This document shows, in pieces, positions 1 to 11,409 of a stretch of 64,000 nucleotides of DNA. Numbering within the stretch: the stretch's first letter is position 1; the number at the start of each line of letters is the position of its first letter. Source of the stretch: Paratinospora sagittata (Eukaryota; Streptophyta; Magnoliopsida; Ranunculales; Menispermaceae); NCBI GenBank assembly GCA_035771175.1, contig CM069611.1:14972366-15036365 (forward strand), given 5' to 3'. The notes below the pieces were generated by a model that was not told where the DNA came from, made no database searches, and saw only the letters and a program-made list of their open reading frames with translations. The position numbers and the translations under genes are program-made.

Positions 1-31
1 TGTTGACTCTGTAGTTGGATTTGTCGATTCT

Positions 32-1536
32 TGATAGTTGCATATTTAGATAGGTTATAGAGCATGTTTTAGGATATTTTATGCATTATTTTCATGTGTT
101 TATGTTAGTTTTGATGCATTTGATAGTTTAGGAATAAATTGGTTTTTATGCATTAATTTGGTTTACTAGTATATGAATTGATCCATTTGATAATTTAGTG
201 GGTTATTGATTGGATTTGATTTGTTTTGTAGGTGTTTAGATGCGTTAATCATGGTTTTGGAAACATATACAAGAAGTTGCAAAGGAGAAGCATGAAAAGT
301 ACATGTCAAAAAGAGGTTAAAAATTGGCTAAGTCCACAAGAAAAACGCCAAAAATAAGTTCTGAGCGCCACGGAGCTCCGCAAAAGGCAACTGCGCGACG
401 TTTTTGTTTCGACCATGACTTTCTTAATTCAACTCCGAATTGGACATGGTTTGTTTCTATGGATTCCTTACTTGAAATAATATAATATGGAAGGGTTTTG
501 AGGTGGATTTGGAGTGGAGAACAAGAAGAAAAATGGCACGGCAGAAAGCGGACGTGCGATTCAGAATTAGAAACTTTCTAATTTTGTCGCGAAATTTCCT
601 AATTCGACATGGACTTCTCTTGGATGACTTGCTATTGGCTTGGGCACATAAATACAACATTCTTTAGGGATTTTAAGAGGGAGAACACACGGGAGAAGAG
701 AACAAGAGATGGCTAGGAGGCGAGGAATGCGAAGATTCGGACTTGGAAACAAGGAAGAAGATTCAAGTTTCATGATTTCTAGTTGGATATTCATGTTTAT
801 TATTAAATTTTTCTCCATATCTTGTGTTGTTTTCATTCAAGCTATGAACTAAATTTATTTTCTAGAGAGGAGATGGATCCTAACTTGAATATTATGCTTT
901 AATTTTAGATTTAGTTTATTATCAATGAAATTTCTATACTTTATTCATGATTTCATATGCTTAATGCTTTCGGTTTCTTGATCACAAATCAAATGATCTT
1001 AGACTTGGAAGGCGACACTCGAGAGAGGGTTTTCTAGGTTGAAAATAGGGGATTATGACATGAAAATGTTGTAGAATCGAGAGGTTTACAAACTTTCATG
1101 AAGTTGTAGGAAAATCACGGAGTTTAATGGGTTGTTAGGAATTAGGGTTTTATCGAGAGATGGAATCCTGTTTTTAATGATACGTTCTAATTCGGCACTC
1201 GAGAGAGGGAATTAGAGGCGTGAGGATTTTGACTTATAGACTAGGAAATTGATTTGATAATCAACATTTCTAGGTTACATAATTGAAATTTAGGTGAAGT
1301 TGATTCTCTAGATATTCTTCATATATTAATATTTCTCCATAGTTATTCGTTTGATTAGAATTATTTGTTATTTAAATATTTGAATCTGTATAATTTAATC
1401 GCTAGATAAAGTTAGAAATTAGTAAAAATGGTAATTGTTGAGGTAAACAATCCCCGTGGATACGATAACCCAACTCACCTCAGATTTATTATAACTTAAC
1501 TATTTGTACACTTGCGAATATAAATATACACCATCA
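32..1536 (+). repeat. 5' LTR of the 32-7552 element
   Basis: It begins TGATAG and ends CCATCA. It holds a GC-rich patch near 362-400 (GAGCGCCACGGAGCTC), two GGCACTCGAGAGAGGG-type repeats near 1012 and 1193, and the Athila-typical end 'TACACTTGCGAAT'. It lacks an 11-12 bp segment, present in the right LTR near 6075, and a further short segment near 260. Confidence 0.93.
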
Positions 1537-1542
1537 AGTTTT

Positions 1543-1560
1543 TGGCGTCGTTGCCGGGGA
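1543..1560 (+). other. Primer-binding site, tRNA-Asp type
   Basis: TGGCGTCGTTGCCGGGGA lies six bases after the LTR. It complements the 3' end of plant tRNA-Asp (…CCCCGGCAACGGCGCCA) with one mismatch. This primer is characteristic of the Athila lineage. Confidence 0.85.
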
Positions 1561-1657
1561 CTGTTTCACTTTAGTTTCATTAATATCGTTAGTAATTGAT
1601 TTTGATTTTAATCTAGTATTTTTTTATTTTTTATTTTATTTATTATTTTTCTTCTTA

Positions 1658-2896
1658 ATGGCGTACAATTTTAATCACTCAACTTTTCAATATAGTTTCA
1701 GGCCAGTTGATCCTATTCAAGAGTTGTCGGCATCAATATCTAAGCTCCAGCAGCAAGTTTCCGAGCTTATTGAGGCAAAATTTCAATCTACTGTAGAGAG
1801 AATGGGAATTGCAAGCATGGGCTATTCAGGAATGAGTTCATGTATGGAGCAAGTTCATTATGGTAACAATTAGGCATATAATTGGACGGGTGATCCTTTA
1901 CCCTATCAATACCATTCGGGTATTTCTATTCATGAGAACAACTCTTATGACAATCAATGGAATATCTTGCAACCTCTACCGGGCATCCATAATCAAGTGG
2001 AAAACAAGCCATCCATAGAGGATATACTTACTAATTATCTATCAGAAAAGAGGTCGGATAAGAGTAAGCCTAAGTTTAATCAATGGAATGAGTTGCAACC
2101 TCAAGCGGATGTCTACAATCAAGTGGAGAAGAAGCTGTCCTTGGAAGATCTACTTAATGATTCTATGAAAAAATTGGAGGAAAGCACTCAAATGGACATA
2201 ATGGAAGCTTCAATGAAAAATATAGAGGGTTATATCGGGCAAATCATTTCATCTCTTAATGCTCAACATCAAGGAGATTCCTTTCTGAGCGATGAAGAAG
2301 ATGTCAAGGGAGTTGATTCAATATATCAAGACATGACACCACCACCACCACCACGAAGACAATTAACTATTCTAGAAGAGATACAACGCTATGAAGCCTT
2401 GAAGAAAGAAGAAATGAATATTCAACAAGATGTGCTTGAGTGTGATGATCAAGAGTTGCCGATGGATGCGCAATCAAGTGAGGTTATGATGCCATATGAT
2501 GAATTGGCGCCTACTAGTGTGGATAAGTGTTTGGATGTCAAGGAATATGCATTCAGATTTGAGGATCCGTTTGCCCATGTACTTCAAGAGAAAGTTGAGG
2601 GGGTTGATACAAAGATTCAAAGCCATTTCGAGGTGCTTGGTTATCAATGCCAAAATGCGTGGAAAGCACCAACGGAGTACATCGATGACATTCCTCCGTT
2701 ACAAGGGAGTGTTGCTACATCAGATTTTGTGTTTCTACTTGAGGAGCATTCTTCAGCATTTTTATGGGAGAAGTGCACAAGTCCGGTGATGCAATCAATG
2801 CTGAATAATGAGGAAGACGAGAGGATGCTCGAAATAATAAGGAAACATACTCGATTTAAGCGAGTAGAAGAAGTCGGGCTGAGGACTAAAAACTAA
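1658..2896 (+). pseudogene. Gag-derived ORF with one amber codon
   Basis: One reading frame of about 412 codons runs from ATG 1658 to TAA 2896, broken only by a TAG at 1871-1873; the 93 bases after it stay open. The N-terminus (MAYNFNHSTFQYSF) is followed by a heptad-like helix (PIQELSASISKLQQQ). Two similar stretches in tandem (…QWNILQPLPGIHNQVE, then …QWNELQPQADVYNQVE) each lead into KPSIEDILTNY or KLSLEDLLNDS, matching the 'NQATKKKPSLEELMS' segment of Athila Gag on the minus strand at 22005-22292. The middle has GYIGQIISSLNAQHQG, the counterpart of IGQLASSMNAQQKG there. The C-terminal half is acidic and not recognised. No zinc knuckle or catalytic motif is present. The stop lies directly before the Athila motif AAGCGCTTGTAGGGAGGCAACC, which normally follows pol, so pol was probably deleted between gag and that site. 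Confidence 0.75.
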
Positions 2897-3102
2897 GCGC
2901 TTGTAGGGAGGCAACCCATCGGTTTATGCTTTATTTTTGTTTTATTTTTTTTTAGTCAGTGTAGTATAGGATTTGAATTTCGTACCTTGACATAATTGTT
3001 TCTTTTTGCCCATTCCCAGGTTCTAGATCAAGTTTGGGGGTTCTCATGCGAGGTACATGGAGAGGATAGAGAGCTGTTGTGACTTCGACCCTTTTGGGTT
3101 AT

Positions 3103-4543
3103 TGATAAGTTGAGTTTTAGTTGTTAGTTTACATGTTAATTTCATAGGTTTTTAGGTGCATTTAGCTAGTTTTTAGATATATATTTGCATTAATTACTCA
3201 TATTTAGTGTTTTAGGTCCATTTAGATGTTTTTATGAATTTTAGAAGTTAGTTCTAGATATTTTCATGAATTGCATGCATTAGGCTAGCTTAGGAAAATA
3301 ATCATGATTTTTAGGTATTTTTTCGGAAGTCAATTGCATCATTTTCATATTAATATTCTCATATTTTACATGTTAATACATGCATACTTGCTATAGTTTT
3401 AATTGATTAATAGAGTTTACTTACATTTGTTTTTGCTTTGTTTGTAGGTGAATAAGGAGCTTAATGAGGAGCAATTAAAGCCAAAATGAAGTCAAAAACA
3501 TGCCCAAGAAGTGGACCAAAAGCCAACAAAAAGCCAAGAGAAGAAATCACATTCTGGGCGCCACGGCGCCGTTGCACATGAAGAAGAGACGCCATGGTGC
3601 CATTACTGTTCATCAAGCTTTTTTTGTTTATTTTATGCGGGTTTTTGTTGCCCATTTAGTCTTTTGACTCCTTCGTGTATATAAGCATTTTTTAGGGTTT
3701 TAGAAAAGGATCTCAGACTTTATCTTAGATATTTTTTATCTTGCAAATTGGAATTAGAATAGAAGAGATTAGGTTAGGGTTTTGAAGGAGAGGCAAGTGA
3801 AGGATTGAAGAAGAAAAAGAGTTGCAGGTTCGAGACAAGAAAAACTAAATAGATAATCTAGAGTTTTGATTTAGCTTTGTTGGATCTTGTGATTGAGTCA
3901 TTGTGTATGTGTTTTTGAATAATCTTTTGGGTTTATTTATGATTCTCCATGCTTAATGCTTTCAAATTGCTGATCACTCTTTGAATGAACTTAGATTTGG
4001 TTTCTATCACTCGAGAGAGGGGATATCGAATTTGATCAAGGGATTTGTAACCTAGGGTAGAGTAATGAGTCGAGAGACCTACAAAACCTTTTGAAATCCA
4101 TTAAAATGAATCATAGAACCTAAGGCATTCTTGATCTAAAGGTTTATCACTCGAGAGAGGGTATTGATAGATTGAGAGTAGATATTTAAGCTATCACTCA
4201 AGAGAGGGGGTTGAATGAAAAAGGATTCAGGATTTATAAATTTCAGAAATTAATTCATTTACACAATTATTAGAAATCATGAGAGACAACATAGTGAGAT
4301 CTAAACTCTAGAACTATAAATCCATGGATTTATCTCCAATTTCCATTTATTTTGTTTGTTTTTATTTCCCTTTGTTTAATTTGCATTTTATCATTTAATT
4401 CACTCCACTTTTTATCACCTAGATAAAACCATTAATCATTGTAGAATTGAGAATTAAGATTAGTAAAATTATCTTCTCTGTGGATACGAAAACCCACTCA
4501 CCATGAGTATTATAACTTGATAATTCGTACACTTGCGAATTTA
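3103..4543 (+). mobile_element. Solo LTR, Athila family 2 (TGATAAGTTGAG type)
   Basis: The sequence begins TGATAAGTTGAGTTTTAG, as do the LTRs at 22876, 51055 and 60073. It carries TATATAAG at 3678, GC-rich palindromic patches near 3555-3605, CACTCGAGAGAGGG-type repeats, and 'GTACACTTGCGAATTTA' at its end. It is flanked by the 5-bp duplication GTTAT (3098-3102 and 4544-4548). The host sequence rejoins on both sides to match the related 3' UTR near 47740-47850. No internal region or second LTR is present. The end is TA rather than the usual CA, so the right border is slightly less certain. Confidence 0.82.
3678..3685 (+). promoter_or_regulatory. LTR TATA box
   Basis: TATATAAG lies in the solo LTR, followed by 'GGGTTTTAG' and a T-rich start region. 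It sits about 75 bp downstream of the GC-rich palindromic patch. The related LTR has the same box at 60698. Confidence 0.55.
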
Positions 4544-6031
4544 GTTATAGGGGGTTTTCTTACCCTTATCTATTTTATTTCCATCCATGTTATGTTATGG
4601 TGTTATTGTGAAGCATTGAGGACAGTGCTTGTTTAAACTTTGGGGGAGAGTTTTAATTTTTTTACTTGTCATGGTAAAGATGTGGTAGTTTTAGGTTAGG
4701 ATGTCCTACGATCTTACAAATTATGATTTGATTTGATTTTAATTTTATTTTATTTTTCTGAATGGCCAATGATAAGAGAACATGTATATGAACATGACTC
4801 TAGGATAATGTAGAGAGTAATTTATAAGTCTGTGTGCTTGATTCAACTTTGAACTTGGTTTTGTTTGAAATTCTTTACATGTCTAGTGTGGTTGATTTTG
4901 TGGAATCATGACTTGTTTGGATTTGATGCGTGCAAGTAAAGTTATATATATTAGATCTTTAGAAATCCTAGAACAAGTTTGATTATCACTTGAGGCGAAA
5001 TCCTAGAGAACATGCCATGAGGAAAATGATTTAGGTCATGTTTGGATAAGTTTGAGTCATGTAGCCAACCTTATTTTTTATTATATCCTTAGTCACCCAT
5101 TTTGAGCTTTATGATCTTCTCTTTGTTACTTATGCATTAATTAACTTCAGCCGGATATGTTTAAATTCCTTATTTTTCAACCTATGCATATTATACACTT
5201 TGATTATGTTGGAGTGTTATCTTTTTGGAAGGTTGAAAAGGGAAAATGAGAAAAAGAATGAAAAGAATGTGATGAAGAAAAATATATTGGGAATTTGCAA
5301 AGTTTCCTATATTCAAAAAAAAAAAAAAAAAAAAAAAAGAGAGAGAGAAGAATGCTATGCTTATGTGATATGAAAAGAAATAAGTTTGGGGGTGTAGTAT
5401 TCTATGAAAAAAAAATACAAACAAAAGAATGGGGATTGAATGAAAAAGTTGAATATTTGTAGGTATATGTGTTGTTATTGAAGGTTTTGTTTGGTTCTTA
5501 ATGTAATGTTGTGGATGTTTGCAAATAATCAAAGTGTTAGGGTGTTTTGAGCCTAAATTGTTCTAATTTTTCCCTACCATTGAACCTTGGCCATACATTA
5601 CAACCTAGGAAAGACCTATTGATTCTAAATGGCATGTGATCTACATTAGTGGAGAGTAGTATGAAAGATTTGCCTATGAGATTCACTATATATATTTGAG
5701 ATCACCTATACTTTATACTTTCTTGCACTTATCCACGAATTTCATGAATGATTTTATGCGATTGACTACGTGATGGTATGCTTGAGAATGGAAGATGAGG
5801 TTAAGTGAAGGGTTGGATTGAAAATCTAGACTCTAACACTCTTGAAACTTTCCCACGAGTTATTATCTTTCAATGTGATCTTAGAGGCCATGATGATGGT
5901 ATGCATGTAAATTTTGAATCAAATTTTAATTTTTCTGAGAATAGGATGGTAGATTGATGATTGAGTTAATTGAATTTTAGTTTTGTTTTCCCTTTGCTCG
6001 GGAAGATCAAAGTCCTAAGTTTGGGGGTATT
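4544..6031 (+). other. Athila 3' untranslated region with iterated PPT-like tracts
   Basis: No gene is seen here. The stretch contains GCATTGAGGACAGTGC (near 4613), then TTTGGGGG purine runs near 4639, 5384 and 6019 (another precedes the nested LTR, near 3032), plus a run of 24 A (5315-5338) followed by a GA microsatellite. The same order of motifs recurs in the other Athila copies at 47560-51054 and, reversed, at 16426-18050. It is therefore conserved non-coding sequence of the lineage. Confidence 0.7.
6017..6031 (+). other. Polypurine tract
   Basis: AAGTTTGGGGGTATT abuts the right LTR start TGATAG. This is the expected primer for plus-strand DNA synthesis. Confidence 0.75.
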
Positions 6032-7552
6032 TGATAGTTGCATATTTAGATAGGTTATAGAGCATGTTTTAGGTGTGTTTTAGGATATTTTATGCATTAG
6101 TTTCATGTGTTTATGTTAGTTTTGATGCATTTGATAGTTTAGGAATAAATTGGTTTTTATGCATTAATTTGGTTTATTAGTATATGATTTGATCCATTTG
6201 ATAATTTAGTGTGTTATTGATTTGATTTTATTTGTTTTGTAGGTGTTTAGATGTGTTATTCATGGTTTTGGATGATGAAAACATATACAAGAAGTTGCAA
6301 AGGAGAAGCATGAAGAATACATGTCAAAAAGGGGCTAAAAATTGGCTAAGTCCACAAGAAAAATGCCAAAAATACGTTCTGAGCGCCACGGAGCTCCGCA
6401 AAAGGCAACTATGCGACGTTTTTGTTTCGACCACGACTTTCTTAATTCAACTCTGAATTGGACGTGGTTTAGTTTTATGGATTCCTTACTTGAAATAATA
6501 TAGGATGGAAGGGTTTTGAGGTGGATTTGGAGTGGAGAACAAGAAGAAAAACGGCGAGGAAGAAAGCGGATGTGCGATTCAGAATTAGAAACTTTCTAAT
6601 TTTGTTGCGAAATTTTCAAATTCGACTTGGACTTCTCTTGGACGACTTGCTATTGGCTTGGGCACATAAATACATCATTCCTTAGGGATTTTAAGAGGGA
6701 TAACACACGGGAGAAGAGAACAAGATGGCTAGGAGGCGAGGAATGCGAAGATCCGGACTTGGAAACAAGGAAGAAGATTCAAGTTTCATGATTTCTAGTT
6801 GGATATTCATGTTTATTATTAAATTTTTCTCCATATCTTGTGTTGTTTTCATTCAAGCTACGAACTAAATTTATTTTCTAGAGAGGAGATGGATCCTAAC
6901 TTGAATATTATGCTTTAATTTTAGATTTAGTTTATTATCAATGAAATTTCTATACTTTATTCATGATTTCATATGCTTAATGCTTTCGGTTTCTTGATCA
7001 CAAATCGAATGATCTTAGACTTGGAAGGTGACACTCGAGAGAGGGTTTTCTAGGTTGGAAATAGGGGATTATGACATGAAAATGTTGTAGAATCGAGAGG
7101 TTTACAAAGCTTCATGAAGTTGTAGGAAAATCACGGAGTTTAATGGGTTGTTAGGAATTAGGGTTTTATCGAGAGATCGAATCTTGTTTTTAATGATACG
7201 TTCTTATTCGGCACTCGAGAGAGGGAATTAGAGGCGTGAGGATTTTCACATATAGACTAGGAAATTGATTTGATAATCAACATTTCTAGGCTACATAAAT
7301 TAAAGTTAGGTGAAGTTGATTCTCTAGATATTCTTCATATATTAATATTTCTCCATAGTTATTCGTTTGATTAGAATTATTTGTTATTTAAATATTTGAA
7401 TCTCTATAATTTGATCGCTAGATAAAGTTAGAAATTAGTGAAAATGGTAATTGTTGAGGTAAACAATCCCTGTGGATACGATAACCCAACTCACCTCGGA
7501 TTTATTATAAGTTGAGTATTTGTACACTTGCGAATTTGAATTTACGCCATCA
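6032..7552 (+). repeat. 3' LTR of the 32-7552 element
   Basis: It is a 1521-bp direct repeat of 32-1536, ending TTTACGCCATCA and followed by the target duplication ATTCT. It is slightly longer than the left copy because of two small indels. Confidence 0.93.
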
Positions 7553-7557
7553 ATTCT

Positions 7558-8393
7558 CGGTTAGCACCATTTATTTCCTTTCTAATTTATTTATTTTAAT
7601 TCTTTGTTAGAAAGAAATGATTTCTAGTTGGATATTCATTTATATATTTATTTATTCTAATTTTTTATTTTATTTTATTTTACATCGTATGGGTTTTCCA
7701 CTATGAAAAACATCAATTTAATCTAAAATCCTCAAATTTGGACACTTTTCAATTTACCATCGGTTTCCACCATGAAACCCTTGGTTAGATTCCATTAAAA
7801 TAATATATTTATATAAACTAGATCTATTTCACTATTAGATTTCTAATAACATAGATCTAGATCTAGTACCAGCAAAAAGGATCATTAAAACCCTTGCTTG
7901 AATTGATCCAATCACAAAACTTCCCCCATATCATTCCCAAATCATTAAAAAAAGAAGAAAAACCCAAAAATCCTACCTTAGATCTTAGATTTTCTCTTTG
8001 TATGTACTTTGGAACCTTCTTGGCTGCTTTCCAATGCTTCCTTGCTCTCTTTTGGCGGCTCAAGGGTTTTGAGGAAGTTTGGAATAGCTTAAAGTTAGTA
8101 AAAATTGAGTTTAATACGAAGGAATCCAAAAAGAAATCACTAAATTAAATAAAAAAGGATTCTGTGCTCTGATTACGTCAACACGACATCATCAGCGCAC
8201 TGGGTGGGATTCCGCCCCACTTTTATTTTGGGGTAGAATCCCCCCTTTTTCCTATTTTTTTCCTTTTGTGGGCCCCACATCTGATATATGTATATATATT
8301 GCCTTTCATCTTCTCTCTCCTTGGGCCCACATATTTAACTTTTTATTTTTATTTTTATTTTTTATTTCTTTTATTAAAATCTGGGTTGTTACA
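7558..8393 (-). repeat. Probable minus-strand LTR remnant
   Basis: No gene is supported. Read on the minus strand, the right edge starts TGTAACAACCCAGATTTT, a typical chromovirus LTR start, followed by a T/A-rich tract and GGGGCCC-containing patches near 8195-8330. The other end is not identified. The 32-7552 element may have inserted into this same unit, since bases 1-31 would be its continuation. Confidence 0.35.
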
Positions 8394-8708
8394 TGCTTAC
8401 CCAACCCCTCTGAAGTTGGTGCTGTGAAAGCCAGAGAGGTCAGGACGATTAACAAAGTGGGCCATCAAGTGTAAATGTTTAATCCTCACCTGTGAAAAGG
8501 GTTGTATAGTGGAGTTTGGACAAAATCCTAATCAGGGAGATTAGGTAGTGGAGGTAGGCAGGAGTCGAACTTGTGTATTCATCTCTCCCTTATTTCTATT
8601 TATTGTCATTTGCTGTAACTGTTTCAAATCTATAAACTGTGTTTATTGAAAGGTATAACTTATTTTTTTGTCAAATTCACCCCCCTCATGGACATTTCTA
8701 GGACAACA
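8394..8708 (+). repeat. 3' end of a copia-type (SIRE-like) LTR
   Basis: The sequence shares, in order, a hairpin unit (AATCCTCACCTGTGAAAAGG), the terminal hairpin CCTAATC…GATTAGG, TAGTGGAGGTAGGCAGGAG, and the end 'TTCACCCCCCTCATGGACATTTC…GGACAACA' with the LTRs at 9825-13686 and 26967-28894. It stops at 8708, where Tat pol sequence begins. The left part of the LTR is missing and the first ~45 bases are not assigned. Confidence 0.65.
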
Positions 8709-9824
8709 TGAACTCCTTAGCCAACGCCTTATCGAAGCTAGCATCCTCATCAGACGAAGAACTAGTGGGGCAGGTTTCGATTGAATTCCTTCCCTCAATG
8801 ACTGTCACAACCGAGATATATTTAGGGTGCATTGAGAATTCCAAGTCTTGGATGGATGAAATCATAGACTACATGTTGCACGACAAGCTCCCGGACAATA
8901 AGAATGAAACTCAAAAAGTACAGAGACAAGCAACTCGGTACGTGATAATCGACATATAGCTCTATCGGTGGGGGTTCTCTTTGCCCTACCTTAAGGGAAA
9001 AGCAGGGTCATAGAGTGCTCGAAGAAGTCTACTCCAGCATATGCGGAAACCATTCCGGAGTAGGGGTGTAAGCCAACCCGACCAACTCGACAAACCCGAT
9101 TGAACCGAACTAAACCAAACCCAATGGGTTGAGTCGGGTTGGCTAGGTGTTTGGGTTGGGTTGGGTTGAAAACTCCCAACCCGAACAAGTTTGGGTTGGG
9201 TCAGGAGTTGGGAACCTAAAAAACTGACCAACCCAACCTAACCCGAACCAATTAATAACCCTAACTCTAAAAATATTTTTTCCCAAAAGCTTGAAAGTGG
9301 TTCAAACTCATTAATCTTTTGCGTAATTAACAACTTGATGCTATTTAAACTGTCTTGAATTTGTATTTGTGGTTGTAATAAATCTCTTTTGAAACTTTTT
9401 CGATGAAACTCTTCTCAATTTGTATTTGTCATATTATGATATGGTGGTGGATGAATGTGATTTATTTAAACCATCTTGATACTTATGGTTAATTTAAAAT
9501 GGTTGTCGAATTTACATGTTGATATGGTTGTATTTGAAATTGAAACATTACATGCTTGATATCTATCAGTGTAGAATTTGTATGTGAAATTTACAGGTAT
9601 AATTTAACTCATTTCAAGATTCTCAACCTAAATGACCAACCCAACCCAACCCGAACTAGTTCGGGCTGGGTTGAGAGGCGGTTTTGTTTGGGTTGGGTTT
9701 CAATTTTTGCAACCCGAACTAGTTTGGGTTGGGTTGGGAATTTGCTCCAACCCAACCCAACTTGTTACACCCCTATTCTGGAGGAAGAAGCAGGCCCACA
9801 AAATCTTGCGCTAGGGCTACTTTT
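8709..9824 (+). pseudogene. Tat-lineage Ty3/gypsy pol relic, RNase H end to integrase start
   Basis: From 8709 the frame reads NSLANALSKLASSSDEELVG, the typical Tat/Ogre segment between RNase H and integrase. It is followed by DYMLHDKLPDNKNE and RQATRYVIID, which matches the stretch before the integrase zinc-binding domain. After an in-frame stop near 8957 the match continues (LYRWGFSLP…, then ICGNHSGGRS) to 9824. The relic is cut by a hAT-type element at 9061-9775; with that element and one target copy removed, the match is continuous. It is cut again at 9824 by a solo LTR, and the rest resumes at 13692. Stops and substitutions rule out function. Confidence 0.72.
9061..9775. mobile_element. 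Non-autonomous hAT-type element (MITE, 715 bp)
   Basis: The ends are inverted: TAGGGGTGTAA at the left and TTACACCCCTA at the right. An 8-bp duplication flanks them: TTCCGGAG (9053-9060) and TTCTGGAG (9776-9783), 7 of 8 identical. Terminal TAGGGGTGTAA with an 8-bp duplication is the hAT signature. Near both ends lie many copies of CAACCCGAAC or its complement GTTCGGGTTG, as expected of subterminal transposase-binding repeats. The middle (about 9260-9620) is AT-rich and non-coding. No transposase is encoded, so it depends on an autonomous hAT elsewhere. Confidence 0.88.
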
Positions 9825-10264
9825 TGTTATCATAGTAAACCTCATAACCCATAAGAGATATTTTGACAATTACAAACCACATTCCTCAATATACTTCATA
9901 CGATAATGCATGAAAAAGCTTATCAAAGAAGCTCAAAAGTAGAATGATCGTGATCATGTTGAAGTCTGCATTGATTCAAGCTGCTAATATTACTTTTAGA
10001 TGATATAGAATGACTTAGGCTTGTAAAATCTCAATCATCACATGATTCAGCAAAATCATTCAACCCATAAACTTTTCACGTGATTTCGAGAATATTTTGA
10101 TTCTTAAAGATAATGTTCTTGATCGATTCAAGTTGTTTTCAAATAAATTTCAAACTATTTGAATGTTTTTCCAAGTGTTTGATTTGATCCGAAAAACGCA
10201 AACTATGTTTTTGATTTAATCAAATTTTAAATATTGAAAAATTAGAAAAATCATGTTTAGTGTC

Positions 10265-10690
10265 CATGAGGACGCTGATGGAGGTTCAGTTTACTAATAC
10301 AGGGGCTAGTCACTTAATGTCGAGCCAACACTACAGGACGCTACCTCTCCATCAAGACGCTACTAGTTTTTGAAAATGTGTGGACATGTTTTCAAGGAGG
10401 ACGCTGATGTTTGATTAACGCCTTCCTTGTCATTATGGGAAACTAGTTGTTAAGTCCATTAGGACGCTAATGCTTGATTAGTGCCCTCCCTGAGTTTCTG
10501 AGAAATTGGAAGTCAAGTTCGCAAAAACGCTAGTGCTGGATTAGCGCTCTCTCTGAGCAAACTTTGAACAACTTGATTTTAGAGTTAACGTTCTAGTAGG
10601 ACGCTAATGTCGCGCTAAGACGCTAATGCGCCAACTTTATCTTTTGGATCTTGTTGTTTCAAGATGCTAGTGCCACAGTAGGACACTAAT
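10265..10690 (+). repeat. Cluster of AGGACGCT-type palindromes in LTR
   Basis: At least six units follow the plan AGGACGCTNATN…ATTAGCGCCCTC, for example near 10400, 10460 and 10525. The left and right halves of each unit are roughly reverse complements. The surrounding sequence is AT-rich. Confidence 0.65.
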
Positions 10691-11409
10691 GCAAAACTGT
10701 CAAAAAAATCTTATGAGCAGGCTGTCACCTGTGCACTGTCTACTTTTTTGGAGCATTTTTATTTTCATATAAGCGCAAAATTTGCAAAAATTCTCAACGT
10801 TATTGATGACCACATTTTGGTCAAAGTTTTTGACTGTTGTATTTGAAATTCAAATCAAAGCATTAGGATTTTTGGGAGATTGAAAGCCTATACGCACTCT
10901 TTATACATTAGCAACTATGAGCCGTTGAAAACACAACTCAACACTTAGAAAATCTTTGCGCTCAAACTCTTTGAAGGTTAGTTGTTTTTATATTTTGAAA
11001 ATAATTAGAATATTGATTTGTTACTCTGATTTCAAAACATACTTTTTGGATTTGTTTGATCGTGAACTTCAATCTTTTGAAAATCCAAGAAAGATAGAAT
11101 GGAAGAACCTCAACTTTCAGTTGTTCCTAAACTCAAATATTTTGCTAAATCTGAGATGCACTGAGGTTCATATTGCGTTGTACGTATTTCATTTATTCGT
11201 GGTAAAATAATCAATCCCCAATCTTGTAACTTATTTGTAAAGTGACAGGGAGTCACGAAGTTGAGCTCGTGTTGCTCAAAATGTATCAGTTGCTCTCACA
11301 CCCGCAAGTTGAGAAACTGTAAAGGTTTAATCCTCACTTGTGAAGAGGGTTGGATAGTGGAGTTTGGACAAAATCCTAATCGAGGAGATAAGGTAGTGGA
11401 GGTAGGCAG

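Larger units (their letters stand above)
32..7552 (+). mobile_element. Athila-like non-autonomous LTR retrotransposon, near intact
   Basis: Two long direct repeats (32-1536 and 6032-7552) both begin TGATAGTTGCATATTTAG and end CCATCA, and they are flanked by the perfect 5-bp duplication ATTCT (27-31 and 7553-7557). A tRNA-Asp primer site follows the left LTR and a polypurine tract precedes the right one, so the order is LTR, PBS, ORF, 3' UTR, PPT, LTR. The internal region codes only for a gag-derived ORF; there is no protease, RT or integrase. The LTRs differ by roughly 3% by eye plus small indels, so this is one of the younger insertions. A solo LTR of another family is nested at 3103-4543. 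If it moved recently, it needed enzymes from an autonomous Athila such as the relatives at 15051-22355. Boundaries are seen directly; the trans-mobilisation is inference. Confidence 0.93.

Noticed and set aside
5191..5532. Minus-strand open segment with a long Phe run
   Set aside because: It is produced by the 24-A tract and purine-rich 3' UTR of an Athila element; no conserved protein features.
7863..8148. Overlapping open segments on both strands
   Set aside because: They lie in LTR-like sequence, overlap each other on opposite strands and have no recognisable protein pattern.
9061..9775. Telomeric repeats
   Set aside because: The motif is CAACCCGAAC or GGGTTGGG, not the regular TTTAGGG of plants, and it sits inside a MITE with target duplications.
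8986..9906. Open segments rich in Asn-Pro-Thr or Gly-Trp
   Set aside because: They translate the AACCC/GGGTT repeats of the hAT-type MITE on either strand and show no conserved domain.
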